From Chrysochromulina tobinii (Eukaryota > Haptophyta > Prymnesiales > Chrysochromulinaceae): a DNA stretch of 26,744 nucleotides. Both the position numbers and the translations under genes were made by a program. Position 1 is the first letter of the stretch; each line of letters starts with the position of its first letter. Where the stretch lies: the NCBI GenBank assembly GCA_001275005.1, contig JWZX01002219.1, forward strand, positions 1 to 26,744. Direction: 5' to 3'. The notes under the pieces were generated by a model. The model was not told the DNA's origin. It searched no databases and saw nothing but the letters and a program-made list of their open reading frames with translations. Positions 26,340 to 26,744 of this stretch are shown piece after piece.

Positions 26340-26744
26340 CGATCGCAGACCACAAGTGCCTCCGCTTGGGAGGTATGTTCACACAGTGAGCAGTGGCCCC
26401 CCACTCCGCAGCAGCTGGTCCTGTCCGGGTGCAGACTGCAGAGAGAGAGTCGACCTCCGAGCGTGAGATGGGGCAGCACTTGGGGCGGGGCGTGCGCGCG
26501 TGGCGCGGCACTCTGAGCTCGGACAAACGACCGCGCCATATGACCACCCAAGACAGCGGGGCAAGAAACCGGGGCCGCGGCTCTGCCACCATCGAGGCAC
26601 GCTACCCCGTCGCAGCGCATGCTCGAGGCCATAACCTCGAATTTAGGGCTCCAGTTCAAAGCCATCTCGTCCAGGGTGTGGGCACGACGAGCTCGGGGCG
26701 CGCACTGCGCAGAACAGGCGTGCCGCGGCGCTCGTACAGCACTG
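26340..26744. promoter_or_regulatory. Upstream region of the surface-protein gene, to window end
   Basis: Just over 400 bp lie upstream of the predicted ATG, with an in-frame stop ~40 bp before it. This should hold the 5' UTR and promoter of the beta-helix gene. I see no TATA box and no convincing coding frame. A coding exon of another gene beyond the right edge cannot be excluded. Confidence 0.4.

Overview
This looks like nuclear DNA from a GC-rich unicellular alga, most likely a haptophyte or similar chromalveolate plankton species. The case rests on several things: a eukaryotic Argonaute end, GT-AG introns, very long alanine-rich coiled-coil proteins, trinucleotide runs of the GCC and TCC type, proline-rich SPPPP cell-surface linkers, and Cys-rich modules around the motif SDGVCDDGGPGSE, which I associate with haptophytes and related algae. 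The taxon is an inference. I see no bacterial operons, tRNA, rRNA, CRISPR array or intact transposon.

Layout from left to right. (1) 2-346 (+): the last exon of an Argonaute gene, running in from the left edge. (2) 347-1039: a convergent intergenic stretch with degenerate direct repeats. (3) 1040-7723 (-): an intronless 2227-residue alanine-rich coiled-coil protein with a PDZ-like domain near its C-terminus. (4) 7724-8273: the spacer between two divergent genes. (5) 8274-10880 (+): an 868-residue polytopic membrane protein with a SAP-like insert and a cytosolic domain carrying SHRW, DYSSMPQ and RFWTLTEAW motifs, resembling fungal HET and distantly TIR-type domains. (6) 10881-11636: a convergent spacer. 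(7) 11637-17894 (-): an intronless 2085-residue protein combining SPRY, RS-rich, EF-hand, acidic, IQ, alanine-rich helix and armadillo segments. (8) 18242-19834 (-): a GT31-like galactosyltransferase with a DDD motif. (9) 20171-21217 (-): an unrecognised 348-residue protein. (10) 22165-26339 (-): a spliced gene for a type I membrane protein built from right-handed beta-helix repeats, two Cys-rich LNR-like modules, proline-rich linkers, two repeated SEA-like domains and a C-terminal membrane anchor.

These genes do not form an operon, and adjacency in such a genome is weak evidence for shared function. By theme there are two surface or secretory genes (GT31-like enzyme, beta-helix adhesin-like protein), two giant scaffold proteins (PDZ and coiled coil; SPRY, EF-hand, IQ and ARM), one RNA-silencing gene end, and one membrane protein with a possible immune or signalling effector domain. 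The most unusual items are the membrane-anchored HET/TIR-like protein, the multi-domain calcium-scaffold candidate, and the beta-helix gene, in which a 72-nt intron with good splice sites keeps the reading frame open and so hides inside one long ORF.
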